Shown here: piece by piece, positions 27,046-36,779 of the stretch
How the letters are laid out: the number at the start of each line of letters is the position of its first letter
How positions within the stretch are numbered: position 1 is the stretch's first letter
Source: Candidatus Gastranaerophilales bacterium
GTDB lineage: Bacteria; Cyanobacteriota; Vampirovibrionia; Gastranaerophilales; Gastranaerophilaceae
Assembly: GCA_944325065.1 (NCBI GenBank)
Contig: CALUYS010000005.1
Span: 17,464-81,463, forward strand
Length of the DNA stretch: 64,000 nucleotides
Direction: 5' to 3'
Made by a program: the position numbers and the translations under genes
Notes under the pieces: model-generated
The model's input: only the letters and a program-made list of their open reading frames with translations
The model's database searches: none
Told to the model about the DNA's origin: nothing

Positions 27046-27107
27046 AAAAAAAATAACAAAGATTACAGTGCAACAGAAAAAACTTGAATTACAATCAATA
27101 AATATTT

Positions 27108-28967
27108 TTATGATATTATTTTTCCATCAAATAAATCAACGATCATTTTTTCTTGGTCAGATAAATTTACATTTTGAGAAGTTGATTTTGTTTTTTTTTC
27201 TGTTGCATTATATATACCAAGTTCCTCTTTAAATGTATCAAGTTCGTTTTGACTTATTTCTTTTTCTTTTTTTTGTTCTTGTTCTTGAACTGATGAAGGT
27301 AATATTTTTTCATTTTCTTCTAATATTTCATTTAAATTTATTTTTTCATTATGAATATCATTTTTCAACTTGACATCTACTTCTATATTTTCAACACTAA
27401 AATATTTTTTACAAGCGTCATAAAAAGCCTGACTTTTATTTTTATCACGTGCTTGTTTTACAAATATTTCTTTATTAAATGAAATAACAACTTTTTCTTT
27501 TGACAATGAAATAGGATGAGCTAAACTTGAGTAAAAAGCACGACTTGGCATTGAATCAATGTTTTTGAGTAAATCACGCCAATGATAATTATCATTTTGA
27601 GTGTTATTTGGAACAATAATTTTCCCCATTTTTTGTTTGTTTAGTTTATCTTCTTCATCAATTCCCTCGTCATTAATGTTTTCTGGTTTTATATTTTCTT
27701 TTTGAATTTTAACATTATTATGACTTTTCAAATCTTCAAATGAAGGTTTTATTATAGTCGGTTGTTGAATATAAGTATTTTCATTAAAACCGTTCGATTG
27801 AATAAATGCTTCAAGTTTATTTACTTTTTGAACTAAATCAGAAATACTATTAAATTCAACTGATACAATATCAATAATACATAACTCAAGCCATAAGTAT
27901 CGATTGGTTACATTTTTTATTTCACGTGAATAATATGACAATTTTTCAATAATGTAAATAATTTTTTCGTTACTTAAATTTTCTATTTGAGTTTGTATTT
28001 TTTCAATATTTTTTGTATCAATTAATGTTAATTCAGCTATTTGTTGAATATTTTTACAATTTTTAATAATAAGAAGATTACGAAAATATTCAATCAAATT
28101 GTTGACAATCCTTAATGGTTCCATGCCTTTATCGAACATTTTGTGAATTTTTTCAATAAGTTTTTCAGCATTATTTGATAAAATCTCATTTGTAAAATCA
28201 TAAAGGTCTTCGATTGAAATTTTGCCCAAAAGCTCATTTACAACGTTTGGGTCAATTGGTTTCTCAGAATTCCCGTTTAATATAGACAACTGGTCAAGCA
28301 AGCTTAGAGCATCTCTCATTCCGCCTGTTGAATTTTGAGCAATAATGTAAAGTGCTTCATCATTTATATTGATTTGTTCAATATCTGAAATATCTCTTAA
28401 ACGCTTTACAATATCTGCTATATGAATCCGACGAAAGTCATAACGTTGGCAACGTGAAATAATAGTTTCCAAAACCTTATGTGCTTCGGTTGTTGCAAGG
28501 ATAAAAATGACGTTTTTTGGCGGTTCTTCAAGTGTTTTTAAAAGTGCGTTAAAAGCATGATTTGACAACATATGCACTTCATCAATAACATATATTTTAA
28601 ATTTCCCGTTGACCGGAGCATATTGTATTTTTTCCAAAATATTTTGAGTATCTTCAACATTACGGTTACTTGCAGCGTCTATTTCTATGACATCTTTTGG
28701 AATTGAATTTAAAATATCAAGACAACTTGGACATTTGCCACAAGGTGTCAAAGTAGGTCCATTAATGCAGTTTAAAGATTTTGCAAGAATCCTTGCCATA
28801 GATGTCTTACCTGTACCTCGAGGACCACAAAAAAGAAATGCGTGTGCAATTTTCTTTAATTTTATAGCATTAGATAAGGCATTTACAACATGCTCTTGAC
28901 CAACAACATCAGAAAACATTTGCGGACGATATTTGCGATATAAAGGTATATATATTTTACTTTCCAT
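27108..28967 (-). CDS. dnaX: DNA polymerase III subunit gamma/tau
   Basis: This 619-residue clamp-loader ATPase has the Walker A GPRGTGKT (48-55), zinc-binding Cys in the CGKCPSC area (76-82), DEVH (129-132), sensor ATT (158-160) and SRC finger (171-173). The C-terminal third is Lys/Glu/Asn-rich and variable, corresponding to the tau region that meets the polymerase and helicase. No frameshift signal for a short gamma form was identified. It is convergent with the SRP RNA. Confidence 0.97.
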   Translation of the reverse strand: MESKIYIPLYRKYRPQMFSDVVGQEHVVNALSNAIKLKKIAHAFLFCGPRGTGKTSMARILAKSLNCINGPTLTPCGKCPSCLDILNSIPKDVIEIDAASNRNVEDTQNILEKIQYAPVNGKFKIYVIDEVHMLSNHAFNALLKTLEEPPKNVIFILATTEAHKVLETIISRCQRYDFRRIHIADIVKRLRDISDIEQININDEALYIIAQNSTGGMRDALSLLDQLSILNGNSEKPIDPNVVNELLGKISIEDLYDFTNEILSNNAEKLIEKIHKMFDKGMEPLRIVNNLIEYFRNLLIIKNCKNIQQIAELTLIDTKNIEKIQTQIENLSNEKIIYIIEKLSYYSREIKNVTNRYLWLELCIIDIVSVEFNSISDLVQKVNKLEAFIQSNGFNENTYIQQPTIIKPSFEDLKSHNNVKIQKENIKPENINDEGIDEEDKLNKQKMGKIIVPNNTQNDNYHWRDLLKNIDSMPSRAFYSSLAHPISLSKEKVVISFNKEIFVKQARDKNKSQAFYDACKKYFSVENIEVDVKLKNDIHNEKINLNEILEENEKILPSSVQEQEQKKEKEISQNELDTFKEELGIYNATEKKTKSTSQNVNLSDQEKMIVDLFDGKIIS

Positions 28968-29003
28968 AATTACATTATAATTAAAATATACAAACTTAAC
29001 AAA

Positions 29004-30191
29004 TTAATTTATTAAATGTAACTTCCTACAATGCGGACAAGGAATTTTTTGACCTTTTAATTCTTTTGGGATTTTTAATTTTGTGTTACAATCACATTTT
29101 ATAAAAATATAGTTTTCTAATTTTAACATCGTATCATAAGCTTCACGATGATTTAAAATTTCATCATTAATGGTTTGATTTGTAACCGCCGTTGCAACAA
29201 TTGGAATGATTTTGCTATAATTTGGCTTTTCTATAATTTTCTTGCTTACAATATTTGATTTTTTACCCAACACATTTTGATATGAATTATTGTACGCTGC
29301 AATGTTGCAAGAATTTAATTTTAAAAGAATTTCAATTCTTTTCTCAATAGGCGGATGTGTTTCATTTTGATTATTAAAAGGGTTTACAATAAACATAGAT
29401 GAAGTAATTGAATTGGTATTAACAAAATATGTTTGCTCTTCATCAATTTTTTTTAAAGCATTAGCTAAAGCAAGAGGATTTCTTGTATATTGAACGGCAC
29501 AAGCATCTGCTAAGTATTCTCTTTTCTTTGATAGGCAAGAATAAAATATTTTTGATAACCCAACAATAAAAATAGATACTAACGCAAAAGGAATTATATA
29601 TATAATTGCTCCCCCATTTTTATAAGAACGTTTACCTGAAAAACTTCCCTTTATCATTTTTATTGCTAAATCAGAAATAAAGACCATAGAGCCTAACATA
29701 CAAGATGTAAATAAAAGATAAAGTATATCACGATTTATAATATGCGAAATTTCATGAGCTATAACAGCTTGAAGTTCATCACGATTTAACCTTGAAAGCA
29801 AACCTTTTGTCACAATTATTGAAGCAGTTTTTGGATCTTTTCCACTTGCAAAAGCATTTGGAGAATCTTCATCAAGAATATAAATATCAGGAACAGGATT
29901 TAACCCCGAAGCAAGCGACATTTCGTATACTATATTATACAATTTTGGATAATATGCACGATGTGCATATCTTGCATTCGATAATTTTAAAAATATATTT
30001 TTTGCTTTTTTATTTGCAATATATAAAGTTATAAAGAAATAAGAATAAACAAATATATATACCCAATATGACTTGATGTTATAATATTCAAAAGTTTTTG
30101 CAAGGCAAAATGACATTAGACCAAAACATAATGCCATTAAAAAAACAAATAAAAATGTTTTTGATTTATTTATGTTTATTAATTCCCACAT
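29004..30191 (-). CDS. M48-family (HtpX-like) membrane metallopeptidase with zinc-ribbon tail
   Basis: The 395-residue protein has two N-terminal membrane helices, the zinc-binding HEISH (146-150) and, further on, a predicted third ligand in YLADACA. Two more hydrophobic helices lie near 165 and 195-215. It probably degrades misfolded or damaged membrane proteins with its active site facing the cytoplasm. Unusually, the C terminus ends in a small ribbon (CDCNTKLKIPKELKG, then CPHC). It follows a LemA gene by 5 bases, a pairing often seen. The symbol htpX is withheld because true HtpX lacks this tail. Confidence 0.88.
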   Translation of the reverse strand: MWELININKSKTFLFVFLMALCFGLMSFCLAKTFEYYNIKSYWVYIFVYSYFFITLYIANKKAKNIFLKLSNARYAHRAYYPKLYNIVYEMSLASGLNPVPDIYILDEDSPNAFASGKDPKTASIIVTKGLLSRLNRDELQAVIAHEISHIINRDILYLLFTSCMLGSMVFISDLAIKMIKGSFSGKRSYKNGGAIIYIIPFALVSIFIVGLSKIFYSCLSKKREYLADACAVQYTRNPLALANALKKIDEEQTYFVNTNSITSSMFIVNPFNNQNETHPPIEKRIEILLKLNSCNIAAYNNSYQNVLGKKSNIVSKKIIEKPNYSKIIPIVATAVTNQTINDEILNHREAYDTMLKLENYIFIKCDCNTKLKIPKELKGQKIPCPHCRKLHLIN

Positions 30192-30196
30192 ATCAT

Positions 30197-30754
30197 TTAA
30201 AAGCTAACCTTTGGCACTTCCCTGTCTTTTTCATCAAGTATTTTAAATTCATTATATCGTCTAAAATCAAAAAATGAAGCGATTATGTTATTTGGAAACA
30301 TTTCAAGTGCATTATTATAAAACATAATCGAATCATTATAAAATTGGCGAGCAAAAGCGATTTTATTTTCTGTTGAAGATAACTCTTCATTCAATTGTAA
30401 AAAGTTTTCATTTGCCTTTAACTCGGGATAACTTTCAACAACAGCTAAAAGTGAAGAAAGAGACCCAGATAATTTATTTTCAAAGTTTATTCTTGAATTT
30501 ATATCATTATTATCACATTTTAAAGCCAAATTTCTTGCTTTTATAACATTTTCCAACACACTTTTTTCATGTTCCATATATCCTTTAACAGAAGACAATA
30601 AATTAGGGATTAAATCCGCTCTTCTTTTCAGCTGTACATCAATTTGCGACCAAGCATTTTGAACGGCATTTTTCTTTGCAACAAGGCTATTATAAATGTA
30701 AATAATACTACCAATAATGACTATAACGGCAATAATAACAATATAATTTGTCAT
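30197..30754 (-). CDS. lemA: LemA family protein
   Basis: The 185-residue protein has one N-terminal membrane helix (about 1-20). LemA then follows: NSLVAKKNAVQNAWSQIDVQLKRR, DLIPNLLSSVKGYMEHEK, SYPELKANENFLQLNEELSSTENKIAFAR. The rest forms an extended helical bundle outside the inner membrane. The function is unknown; it is commonly co-transcribed with M48 proteases, as here (5 bases apart). Confidence 0.95.
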   Translation of the reverse strand: MTNYIVIIAVIVIIGSIIYIYNSLVAKKNAVQNAWSQIDVQLKRRADLIPNLLSSVKGYMEHEKSVLENVIKARNLALKCDNNDINSRINFENKLSGSLSSLLAVVESYPELKANENFLQLNEELSSTENKIAFARQFYNDSIMFYNNALEMFPNNIIASFFDFRRYNEFKILDEKDREVPKVSF

Positions 30755-30770
30755 AAAAATTCACTTTCCT

Positions 30771-31157
30771 TTATTTTATATTAAAAAACTCCCCTAAAAA
30801 ATTTATTGTAAAGTTGTTTACCAATTTATCATTTGAGAAGGAATTAATAAACTTTGACAACTCATTACAATCAAACCAGAGCCCACAATTATTGATGCAT
30901 TTGTCCAACACAATTCCATTTGCATCAACTTTATACATAAGATTAAAACACTTAGGGCAATGGCGTTTTTCCTCTTTTGTTTTAAAATCAATAGATTTTA
31001 AAAATTCAAGCAGATTTTTTTGAACATTAAATTTTTTAGCAAATAATTTTAACTCAATTAAACTAAACCAAAAACCATGACAAGAAGGACACCAATTAAG
31101 CTCAATATCTTCTCGTTCAACTATTATCATACAAGAATTACAATTAGGACAATTCAT
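30771..31157 (-). CDS. Protein with two TFIIB-type zinc-ribbon (zf-TFIIB) motifs
   Basis: The 128-residue product has two CxxC...CxxC modules: CPNCNS with CPSCHGFWFSLIEL, and CPKCFNLM with KCINNCGLWFDCNELSKF. This is the zf-TFIIB pattern of small bacterial proteins of unknown function. ATG 31157 (MNCPNC) is chosen because an earlier in-frame start would overlap rpsI. It lies 16 bases before lemA and forms a three-gene unit with lemA and the M48 protease, whose own tail is also a zinc ribbon, suggesting a membrane quality-control module. Confidence 0.8.
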   Translation of the reverse strand: MNCPNCNSCMIIVEREDIELNWCPSCHGFWFSLIELKLFAKKFNVQKNLLEFLKSIDFKTKEEKRHCPKCFNLMYKVDANGIVLDKCINNCGLWFDCNELSKFINSFSNDKLVNNFTINFLGEFFNIK

Positions 31158-31196
31158 ATAATTAAAATTACATATTTGATATAATAACAGTATACA

Positions 31197-31232
31197 AAAA
31201 TTTCCGAACATTTGCAAACATTCGGAAATTTT
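31197..31232 (-). terminator. Terminator of the ribosomal operon
   Basis: AAATTTCCGAA (31198-31208) pairs with TTCGGAAATTT (31221-31231). On the minus strand it lies just after rpsI and ends in a T-run. Confidence 0.85.
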
Positions 31233-31257
31233 GGAAAACATAATTTTTGTAAATAAA

Positions 31258-31653
31258 TTAACGTTTTGAAAATTGAAATCTTTTACGTGCACGTTTACGT
31301 CCATATTTTTTACGTTCTTTAACCCGAGCATCACGAGTTAAAAGACCTTCAGAGCGTAAAAGAGCTTTGTTTTCTTCATTAGCTTTAAGTAAAGCACGAG
31401 AAATACCATGAGCTATTGCACCAGCTTGCGATGAAACACCACCTCCAAAAACTTTAACCTTGACATCGTATTTTTCTTGATTATCAGTTAAAGCCAAAGG
31501 ACGATAAACCATCATTTCTAAAATAGGAAGATTGCCAAAATAACCATCAAAAGTTTTACCATTTACAAATACACGACCTTTACCAGGAACTAATTTTACA
31601 ACAGCTATTGAGGTTTTACGTCTGCCTGTTGCCATAATTTCGTTATCTTGCAT
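31258..31653 (-). CDS. rpsI: 30S ribosomal protein S9
   Basis: The 131-residue protein contains the S9 core (MATGRRKTSIAVVKLVPGKG, GGVSSQAGAIAHGISRAL) and the basic tail KKYGRKRARKRFQFSKR that reaches the P-site tRNA. The first ATG has GAGGT at good distance; the rplM stop and this ATG share one base (TAATG), so translation is coupled. A terminator follows. Confidence 0.98.
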   Translation of the reverse strand: MQDNEIMATGRRKTSIAVVKLVPGKGRVFVNGKTFDGYFGNLPILEMMVYRPLALTDNQEKYDVKVKVFGGGVSSQAGAIAHGISRALLKANEENKALLRSEGLLTRDARVKERKKYGRKRARKRFQFSKR

Positions 31654-32093
31654 TATTTTACCTCACTTTCATTATACACAATCGGCTTTTGGGCTTCGTG
31701 TGGATGTTTATCATCAGCATATACTTTTAATTTTGTAAACTGTTGTGAACCCAAAGTATTATGTGGTAACATACCTTTTACAGCTTTTTCAATAGCTTTT
31801 CTTGGATCTTTTTCCATTAAATCTTTAAAACTGATAGATTTTAAACCACCTGGATACCCACTATGTGAATAATAAATTTTATCTGTTTCTTTTTTACCAG
31901 TAACTGTAATACCTTTAGCATTAATAACCACGACAAAATCACCAGTGTCAACATTTGGTGTATATTGTGGTTTATTTTTTCCTCTTAAGATATTCGCGAT
32001 TGTAGTAGCCAAACGACCCAATGTTTGCCCATTTGCATCAATTAGATACCACTTTCTTTCAACCTCAAGAGGCTTTGCTGAATAAGTTTTCAT
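31653..32093 (-). CDS. rplM: 50S ribosomal protein L13
   Basis: The 146-residue protein has the L13 landmarks [39 protein letters not shown] and AVKGMLPHN. An early-assembling 23S binder. Its downstream neighbour is rpsI, the standard pair. Confidence 0.98.
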   Translation of the reverse strand: MKTYSAKPLEVERKWYLIDANGQTLGRLATTIANILRGKNKPQYTPNVDTGDFVVVINAKGITVTGKKETDKIYYSHSGYPGGLKSISFKDLMEKDPRKAIEKAVKGMLPHNTLGSQQFTKLKVYADDKHPHEAQKPIVYNESEVK

Positions 32094-32147
32094 TATATTG
32101 CCTCCATTAATATTTTTCTTTTCTGTGTTTAGTTTATCAAAGTTATA

Positions 32148-32885
32148 TCAATATATAACTTCAACTAATGTAAGTCCATCGGGACTGATTGTTTTGCCGG
32201 CATTTTGTCTTATTTTTGAGTCAAGAATTTCTTTCATTTTCGACGGGTCTAAAGAATTTTGCTCAATCATAATCAAAGTACCAACGATTGTTCTTACCAT
32301 TTTATATAAAAATCTGTCTGCAACAAAATGTATTTTTATAATTTCTCCTTCTCGAACACATTTCGCTTCATACATATTGCAAACTTTTGCAGGATTTTGG
32401 GTATTGCTTGCTTTAAAGGCTGAAAAATCATGTAAACCAAGTAAATAACTTAATGCTTGATTTATCCTATTTTCATTCAAAGGTTTTTGGTAAAATAAAA
32501 CGTGTTTATCAAAAACAGATCTTATTTTTCGATTGGCAATAGTATAACAATAATGCCTTTTTTTTGCACTTTTTTGTGCGTGAAAATCTTTTGAAACTTC
32601 TTCAATATATTTTACGCATATATCATTTGGCAATATGCCGTTCAATGAACGCAAAAAACAACCTTTATCAATAATATTATTATCACAATCAAAATGTGCA
32701 ACCTGAAAAGCAGCATGCACACCTTTATCCGTCCTGCCTGATAAGATTATCCTTATGTTTTGTTTTATCAATGTACAAAGAGCTTCTTCAAGCTTTGACT
32801 GTATTGTATCAACTTTTGGCTGCCTTTGTGAGCCAAAATAATCTGTCCCCACATATTCAACTATAAGTTTATATCGTGTTGACAT
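32148..32885 (-). CDS. truA: tRNA pseudouridine(38-40) synthase TruA
   Basis: The 245-residue protein modifies the anticodon stem of tRNAs. The catalytic Asp lies in SGRTDKGVHA; YVGTDYFGSQRQP and HDFSAFKAS are further family blocks. It begins 10 bases after the rplQ stop and precedes rplM, the cyanobacterial order rplQ-truA-rplM-rpsI. Confidence 0.97.
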   Translation of the reverse strand: MSTRYKLIVEYVGTDYFGSQRQPKVDTIQSKLEEALCTLIKQNIRIILSGRTDKGVHAAFQVAHFDCDNNIIDKGCFLRSLNGILPNDICVKYIEEVSKDFHAQKSAKKRHYCYTIANRKIRSVFDKHVLFYQKPLNENRINQALSYLLGLHDFSAFKASNTQNPAKVCNMYEAKCVREGEIIKIHFVADRFLYKMVRTIVGTLIMIEQNSLDPSKMKEILDSKIRQNAGKTISPDGLTLVEVIY

Positions 32886-32895
32886 AGTTTTGCAA

Positions 32896-33324
32896 CTAAC
32901 TTAATTGGATTAACGCCATTTCAGAATTATCTCCACGACGATTAACCATACGATAAATACGTGTATATCCACCGTTACGGTTTGCATATTTGCCTGAAAT
33001 TTCAGTAAATAACTTTCTTAAAACTGTTTCTTCCATAAGTTTTTTACCTTCAACTTTTTCTTTAACAACCGCTTTTGTTTCAACATCCATATATCGGTTA
33101 GTTTTAATATCATATATATAACGCAACGCAATACGACGTGAATTTAAATCACCTTTTTTTGCTAACGAAATAACTTTATCTGCATATGACTTTAAAGCTT
33201 TTGCTTTTGCCATCGTTGTCTTTATCTCGCCATGCAAAAACAATTGAGTTGCCAATGAACGCAATAAAGCTTTACGCTGATCTTGCGCTCTTGATAATTG
33301 ATGTTTTTTTGTTTGGTGTCTCAT
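32896..33324 (-). CDS. rplQ: 50S ribosomal protein L17
   Basis: The 142-residue protein begins MRHQTKKHQLSRAQDQRKAL and contains LATQLFLHGEIKTTMAKAKAL, the L17 signature. It is somewhat longer than the bacterial norm (about 120) because of an expanded middle (residues about 65-105). It lies 37 bases after rpoA. Confidence 0.97.
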   Translation of the reverse strand: MRHQTKKHQLSRAQDQRKALLRSLATQLFLHGEIKTTMAKAKALKSYADKVISLAKKGDLNSRRIALRYIYDIKTNRYMDVETKAVVKEKVEGKKLMEETVLRKLFTEISGKYANRNGGYTRIYRMVNRRGDNSEMALIQLS

Positions 33325-33361
33325 TGTTTTTTATCCTTTATCTATATTTCTATTTTATAAA

Positions 33362-34345
33362 CTATTCAACTAATGATGAATCAAATCCTTCAGGGTTTGG
33401 AGCTAAATCAAGCCCACATTCACGTAACTTCTCAATAACCTCATCTGATGATTTCTTACCAAAATTTTTAATATTTAATAAATCATGCTCTGATTTTTTT
33501 AACAACTCCGGCAAAGAATTTATACTAGCTCGCTTTAAACAATTATAAGCACGAACCGATAACTCCAAATCCTCAATGGTAATTGTAGGTGCTGCTTCAA
33601 CTTGCGGCTCATCTATAATATCAGACGATGAAGAATCATTAAACAAGGTCGGCTGTCCAGTTATTGAAGCTATTTGACTAAACTGTTCTATCAACAACTG
33701 TGCTGCTTGCGATAAAGCACTTGTGACTTCGATACTACCATTTGACCATATTTCTAAAGTCAATTTATCATAATCCATTGAATCACCAACACGTGCTGCT
33801 TCAACATTATAACTTACACGTTTAATTGGCATAAATGTTGCATCAATTGGTAACATATCAATCGGCAATTGACCTTTGTTGTCTTTTAACACATCATTTG
33901 TTATATATCCTTTTCCTGTTTCAACAATTATATCAGCGTGAATTTCACCACCCTCTGCAATTGTACATATTAACCAGTCAGGATTAACCACCTTAACACC
34001 TGATGGCAACTTTAAATCAGCCCCCAAAACAGGACCAGACCTATCAACATCTAACCTTATATGCTGTGCTTCACTTGTTTCACACTTGAATACTAAACCT
34101 TTCATATTCAACATAATATCAATAACATCTTCAACAACCCCAGGAATTGATGTGTACTCATGCGTAATCCCTTCAATTCTCATTGAAGTAACAGCTGCAC
34201 CTTCCAATGATGAAATTAATACTCGACGAAGCGAATTACCAATTGTTGTACCAAAACCTCTATCTAATGGCTCGATCACAAACTTACCATACTGCGAACC
34301 ATCCGAATCAGTAGTCGTATTTATACATTTTATCTTTAAATCCAT
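33362..34345 (-). CDS. rpoA: DNA-directed RNA polymerase subunit alpha
   Basis: The 327-residue protein has an N-terminal assembly domain (FVIEPLDRGFGTTIGNSLRR) and a C-terminal DNA-binding domain with helix-hairpin-helix motifs (ELSVRAYNCLKRASINSLPEL, IKNFGKKSSDEV), joined by an acidic linker near residue 235. ATG 34345 is chosen because AGGAG lies at proper spacing; an upstream in-frame start would overlap rpsD spacing. It lies between rpsD and rplQ. Confidence 0.97.
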   Translation of the reverse strand: MDLKIKCINTTTDSDGSQYGKFVIEPLDRGFGTTIGNSLRRVLISSLEGAAVTSMRIEGITHEYTSIPGVVEDVIDIMLNMKGLVFKCETSEAQHIRLDVDRSGPVLGADLKLPSGVKVVNPDWLICTIAEGGEIHADIIVETGKGYITNDVLKDNKGQLPIDMLPIDATFMPIKRVSYNVEAARVGDSMDYDKLTLEIWSNGSIEVTSALSQAAQLLIEQFSQIASITGQPTLFNDSSSSDIIDEPQVEAAPTITIEDLELSVRAYNCLKRASINSLPELLKKSEHDLLNIKNFGKKSSDEVIEKLRECGLDLAPNPEGFDSSLVE

Positions 34346-34367
34346 TAATTCTTCTCCTAATTCAAAA

Positions 34368-34970
34368 CTACTTAGAATAATACTCAATTACCAAATGCTC
34401 TTTAAAATCAGGATCCAACTGATCGCGTTCAGGTATTCTTTCAAATACTATTTTTTGTGCTTCACGGTCAATTGCCATCCACTCAGGAGCAATAGCCATA
34501 TCAATCGATTCTAAAGTCGTTTTCATAAAATCAGAACTCTTTGCTTTAAATGTTATAACATCTCCCGGCTTCACTAGATATGACGCTATATCTACACGCT
34601 TCCCATTTACAAGCACATGCCCATGGTTCACCATTTGTCGCGATTGCTTACGTGTTATCGCAAAACCTGCACGAAAAACTACATTGTCCAATCTTGACTC
34701 TAAATACTGTAACAATATCGTGCCAGTCACTCCTTTTTTACGTGCCGCCATATGATAATACTTCGCAAATTGCTTTTCACTTACCAAATATGTATAACGT
34801 ATTTTTTGCTTTTCTTTTAAGTGAATTGCATAATCAGAAAGCTTCTTTCTCATCGCTCCATGCTGACCTGAAGCACTTTGTCTCAACGATGATACTAACT
34901 TTCTATTTGATAAATCTTTAACACCATAGTTACGGTATAACTTATTTGTAGGTCCTTTATATCTCGCCAA
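34368..34970 (-). CDS. rpsD: 30S ribosomal protein S4
   Basis: The 200-residue protein has the N-terminal rRNA-binding part (MARYKGP, GQHGAMRKKLSDYAIHLKEK) and an S4 RNA-binding domain with ESRLDNVVFRAGFAITRKQSRQ and HGHVLVNGKRVDI. Its position between rpsK and rpoA matches Firmicutes and Proteobacteria; cyanobacteria usually have rpsD elsewhere. Confidence 0.98.
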   Translation of the reverse strand: MARYKGPTNKLYRNYGVKDLSNRKLVSSLRQSASGQHGAMRKKLSDYAIHLKEKQKIRYTYLVSEKQFAKYYHMAARKKGVTGTILLQYLESRLDNVVFRAGFAITRKQSRQMVNHGHVLVNGKRVDIASYLVKPGDVITFKAKSSDFMKTTLESIDMAIAPEWMAIDREAQKIVFERIPERDQLDPDFKEHLVIEYYSK

Positions 34971-35006
34971 TTTTTGACTCCTTTTATTTTTCTTATAATT
35001 AAATTA

Positions 35007-35393
35007 CTACACTCTTCTACGTTTCGGCGGACGACATCCGTTGTGCGGGATTGGGGTCACATCCTTAATCATAGTTATTTCAAGCCCAGCTGCTTGTATT
35101 GCACGTATCGCAGTTTCACGCCCTGATCCTGGACCTTTTACATAAACTTCAACTTTTTTCATACCCTGATCTATTGATTTTTTAGCAACAATCTCTGCTG
35201 CACTTTGTGCCGCAAAAGGAGTCCCTTTACGAGCACCTTTAAATCCACATCCTCCTGCTGATGCCCAAGCAATTGCATTACCTTGCGTATCAGTTGAAGT
35301 AACAATTGTATTATTGAAAGTAGATTGAATATGCACAACACCTGTGAGCACATTTTTTCTTTCTTTTTTCTTTTGTTTTGTTGGTCTTGCCAT
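35007..35393 (-). CDS. rpsK: 30S ribosomal protein S11
   Basis: The 128-residue protein contains [34 protein letters not shown] and the terminal [15 protein letters not shown] of S11, the small-subunit platform protein beside the mRNA exit. In operon with rpsM and rpsD. Confidence 0.98.
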   Translation of the reverse strand: MARPTKQKKKERKNVLTGVVHIQSTFNNTIVTSTDTQGNAIAWASAGGCGFKGARKGTPFAAQSAAEIVAKKSIDQGMKKVEVYVKGPGSGRETAIRAIQAAGLEITMIKDVTPIPHNGCRPPKRRRV

Positions 35394-35438
35394 TTTATTA
35401 TATTACTCCTTTAATTATTTTTTTATTTGCCTGTCTTT

Positions 35439-35807
35439 CTATTTTTTCTTTCCTGCAATAGGCCCAGTTTTCTTACCACGACGGGTACGCGCGTTTGTCT
35501 TTGTTCGTTGCCCACGACACGGAAGCTTACGACGATGACGCAAACCACGATATGAATTTATTTCCGATAAACGTTTTATATTTTGTGACTCTTCTCGTTT
35601 TAAATCACCCTCAATTGAATAATGAGCCAACTCATCACGCAACTTTTTTAAATCATCATCTGTTAATTCATCTGTCTTCAAATCGTATGATATGTTTGCT
35701 GCATCCAATATTTTGGCACTTCTTGTTTTACCAATGCCATAAATATAAGTTAATGCTATCACCATTCTTTTGTTACGAGGTAAATCTACCCCGGCAAGTC
35801 TTGCCAT
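35439..35807 (-). CDS. rpsM: 30S ribosomal protein S13
   Basis: The 122-residue protein opens [20 protein letters not shown], has the helix-two-turn-helix region, and ends with [20 protein letters not shown] and a basic tail ([17 protein letters not shown]) that contacts tRNA. Located between rpmJ and rpsK. Confidence 0.98.
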   Translation of the reverse strand: MARLAGVDLPRNKRMVIALTYIYGIGKTRSAKILDAANISYDLKTDELTDDDLKKLRDELAHYSIEGDLKREESQNIKRLSEINSYRGLRHRRKLPCRGQRTKTNARTRRGKKTGPIAGKKK

Positions 35808-35849
35808 ATTTATATTTCTCCTTTACTTAAATGTTTTACTTAAAAAAAC

Positions 35850-35963
35850 TTATCCTTGTCTTTGTTTATGCTTCGGGTTTTCACATATAACCATCAAAAC
35901 ACCTTTCCTTTTAATCGTCTTACATTTGTCACATATTTTTTTTACTGAGGCTCTAACTTTCAT
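35850..35963 (-). CDS. rpmJ: 50S ribosomal protein L36
   Basis: A 37-codon frame starting [15 protein letters not shown] and ending KHKQRQG. It carries the zinc-ribbon ligands C11, C14, C27 and H32 of the zinc-binding L36 form (positions by eye). It is too short for most gene callers but lies exactly in the conserved infA-rpmJ-rpsM order. Confidence 0.97.
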   Translation of the reverse strand: MKVRASVKKICDKCKTIKRKGVLMVICENPKHKQRQG

Positions 35964-36002
35964 TTTTAATTCCCTTTTTCTTATCTTTTTATATTTATTT
36001 CA

Positions 36003-36218
36003 TTATTTCAATCTGTATGTAATACGCCCACGGGTTAAATCATACGGAGTCATCTCAACTTTCACCTTATCACCTGGCAATATTCTTATAAAATTCTTTC
36101 TTATTTTACCTGATATATGTGCCAATATCTCATGATCATTCTCCAATATCACTCGAAACATCGCATTAGGCAATGATTCTAATATTGTTCCTTCAAATTC
36201 TATTACGTCTTTTGACAC
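36003..36218 (-). CDS. infA: Translation initiation factor IF-1
   Basis: The 71-residue OB-fold protein has the canonical IF-1 blocks [42 protein letters not shown] and [13 protein letters not shown]. It is the first gene of the ribosomal block here; the map, adk and secY genes that usually come before it are absent, so the spc operon lies elsewhere and a promoter must be in the gap upstream. Confidence 0.97.
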   Translation of the reverse strand: MSKDVIEFEGTILESLPNAMFRVILENDHEILAHISGKIRKNFIRILPGDKVKVEMTPYDLTRGRITYRLK

Positions 36219-36779
36219 CCTTAACCTCTTTTATTCTACTTTATATCAATATATTATTTCAAAAAAAAATTATAATCAAGCACAAATTTTTAACGAAAAC
36301 CATTTTTATTAAGCCTTTTTGCATGCTTTTATACTTTTTGTTTTTATTTTGTTAGAATATATTCAATTTATTACTAATTTTATACATAAAACTACAATAT
36401 ATTAATTGATACCTTTTATTTGTTAACTTTTATTAAACTCTTTATTTTTCTATCTTTATAAAAACAAAATCATTTAAAGTTAATACTATTATATGAATAA
36501 CTAAGCTTATATGAACAAAGATATTTTTCTTAAATAAAATACATTAATATTATTTTTTATTATTATAACAATCTTCAAAAAAATGATAAAAATCCACCTA
36601 TCTTTTAAGTTTTTATCTTTTATTTTTACTTTCTTTATTTTTTTATATTCCATTTTTTTAAATGTTAATCTTATTATTTCATCATTATTTGCAAAATAAG
36701 TTACAACAAACCAAGCTATAATATTGCATAATTTATGCTTTCCCTTATAATTTCGAGACTTATACACTCATATATTCAT
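36219..36779. other. AT-rich intergenic gap
   Basis: About 560 bases between infA and the large unknown gene, both on the minus strand. It should contain the promoter of the infA operon. One GTG-started frame (36507-36767) is open but has no ribosome site and biased low-complexity composition, so it is not called. Confidence 0.5.

Noticed and set aside
36507..36767. Open frame of 86 codons on the minus strand
   Set aside because: GTG start, no ribosome site, Lys/Ile-only composition as expected of random AT-rich DNA.
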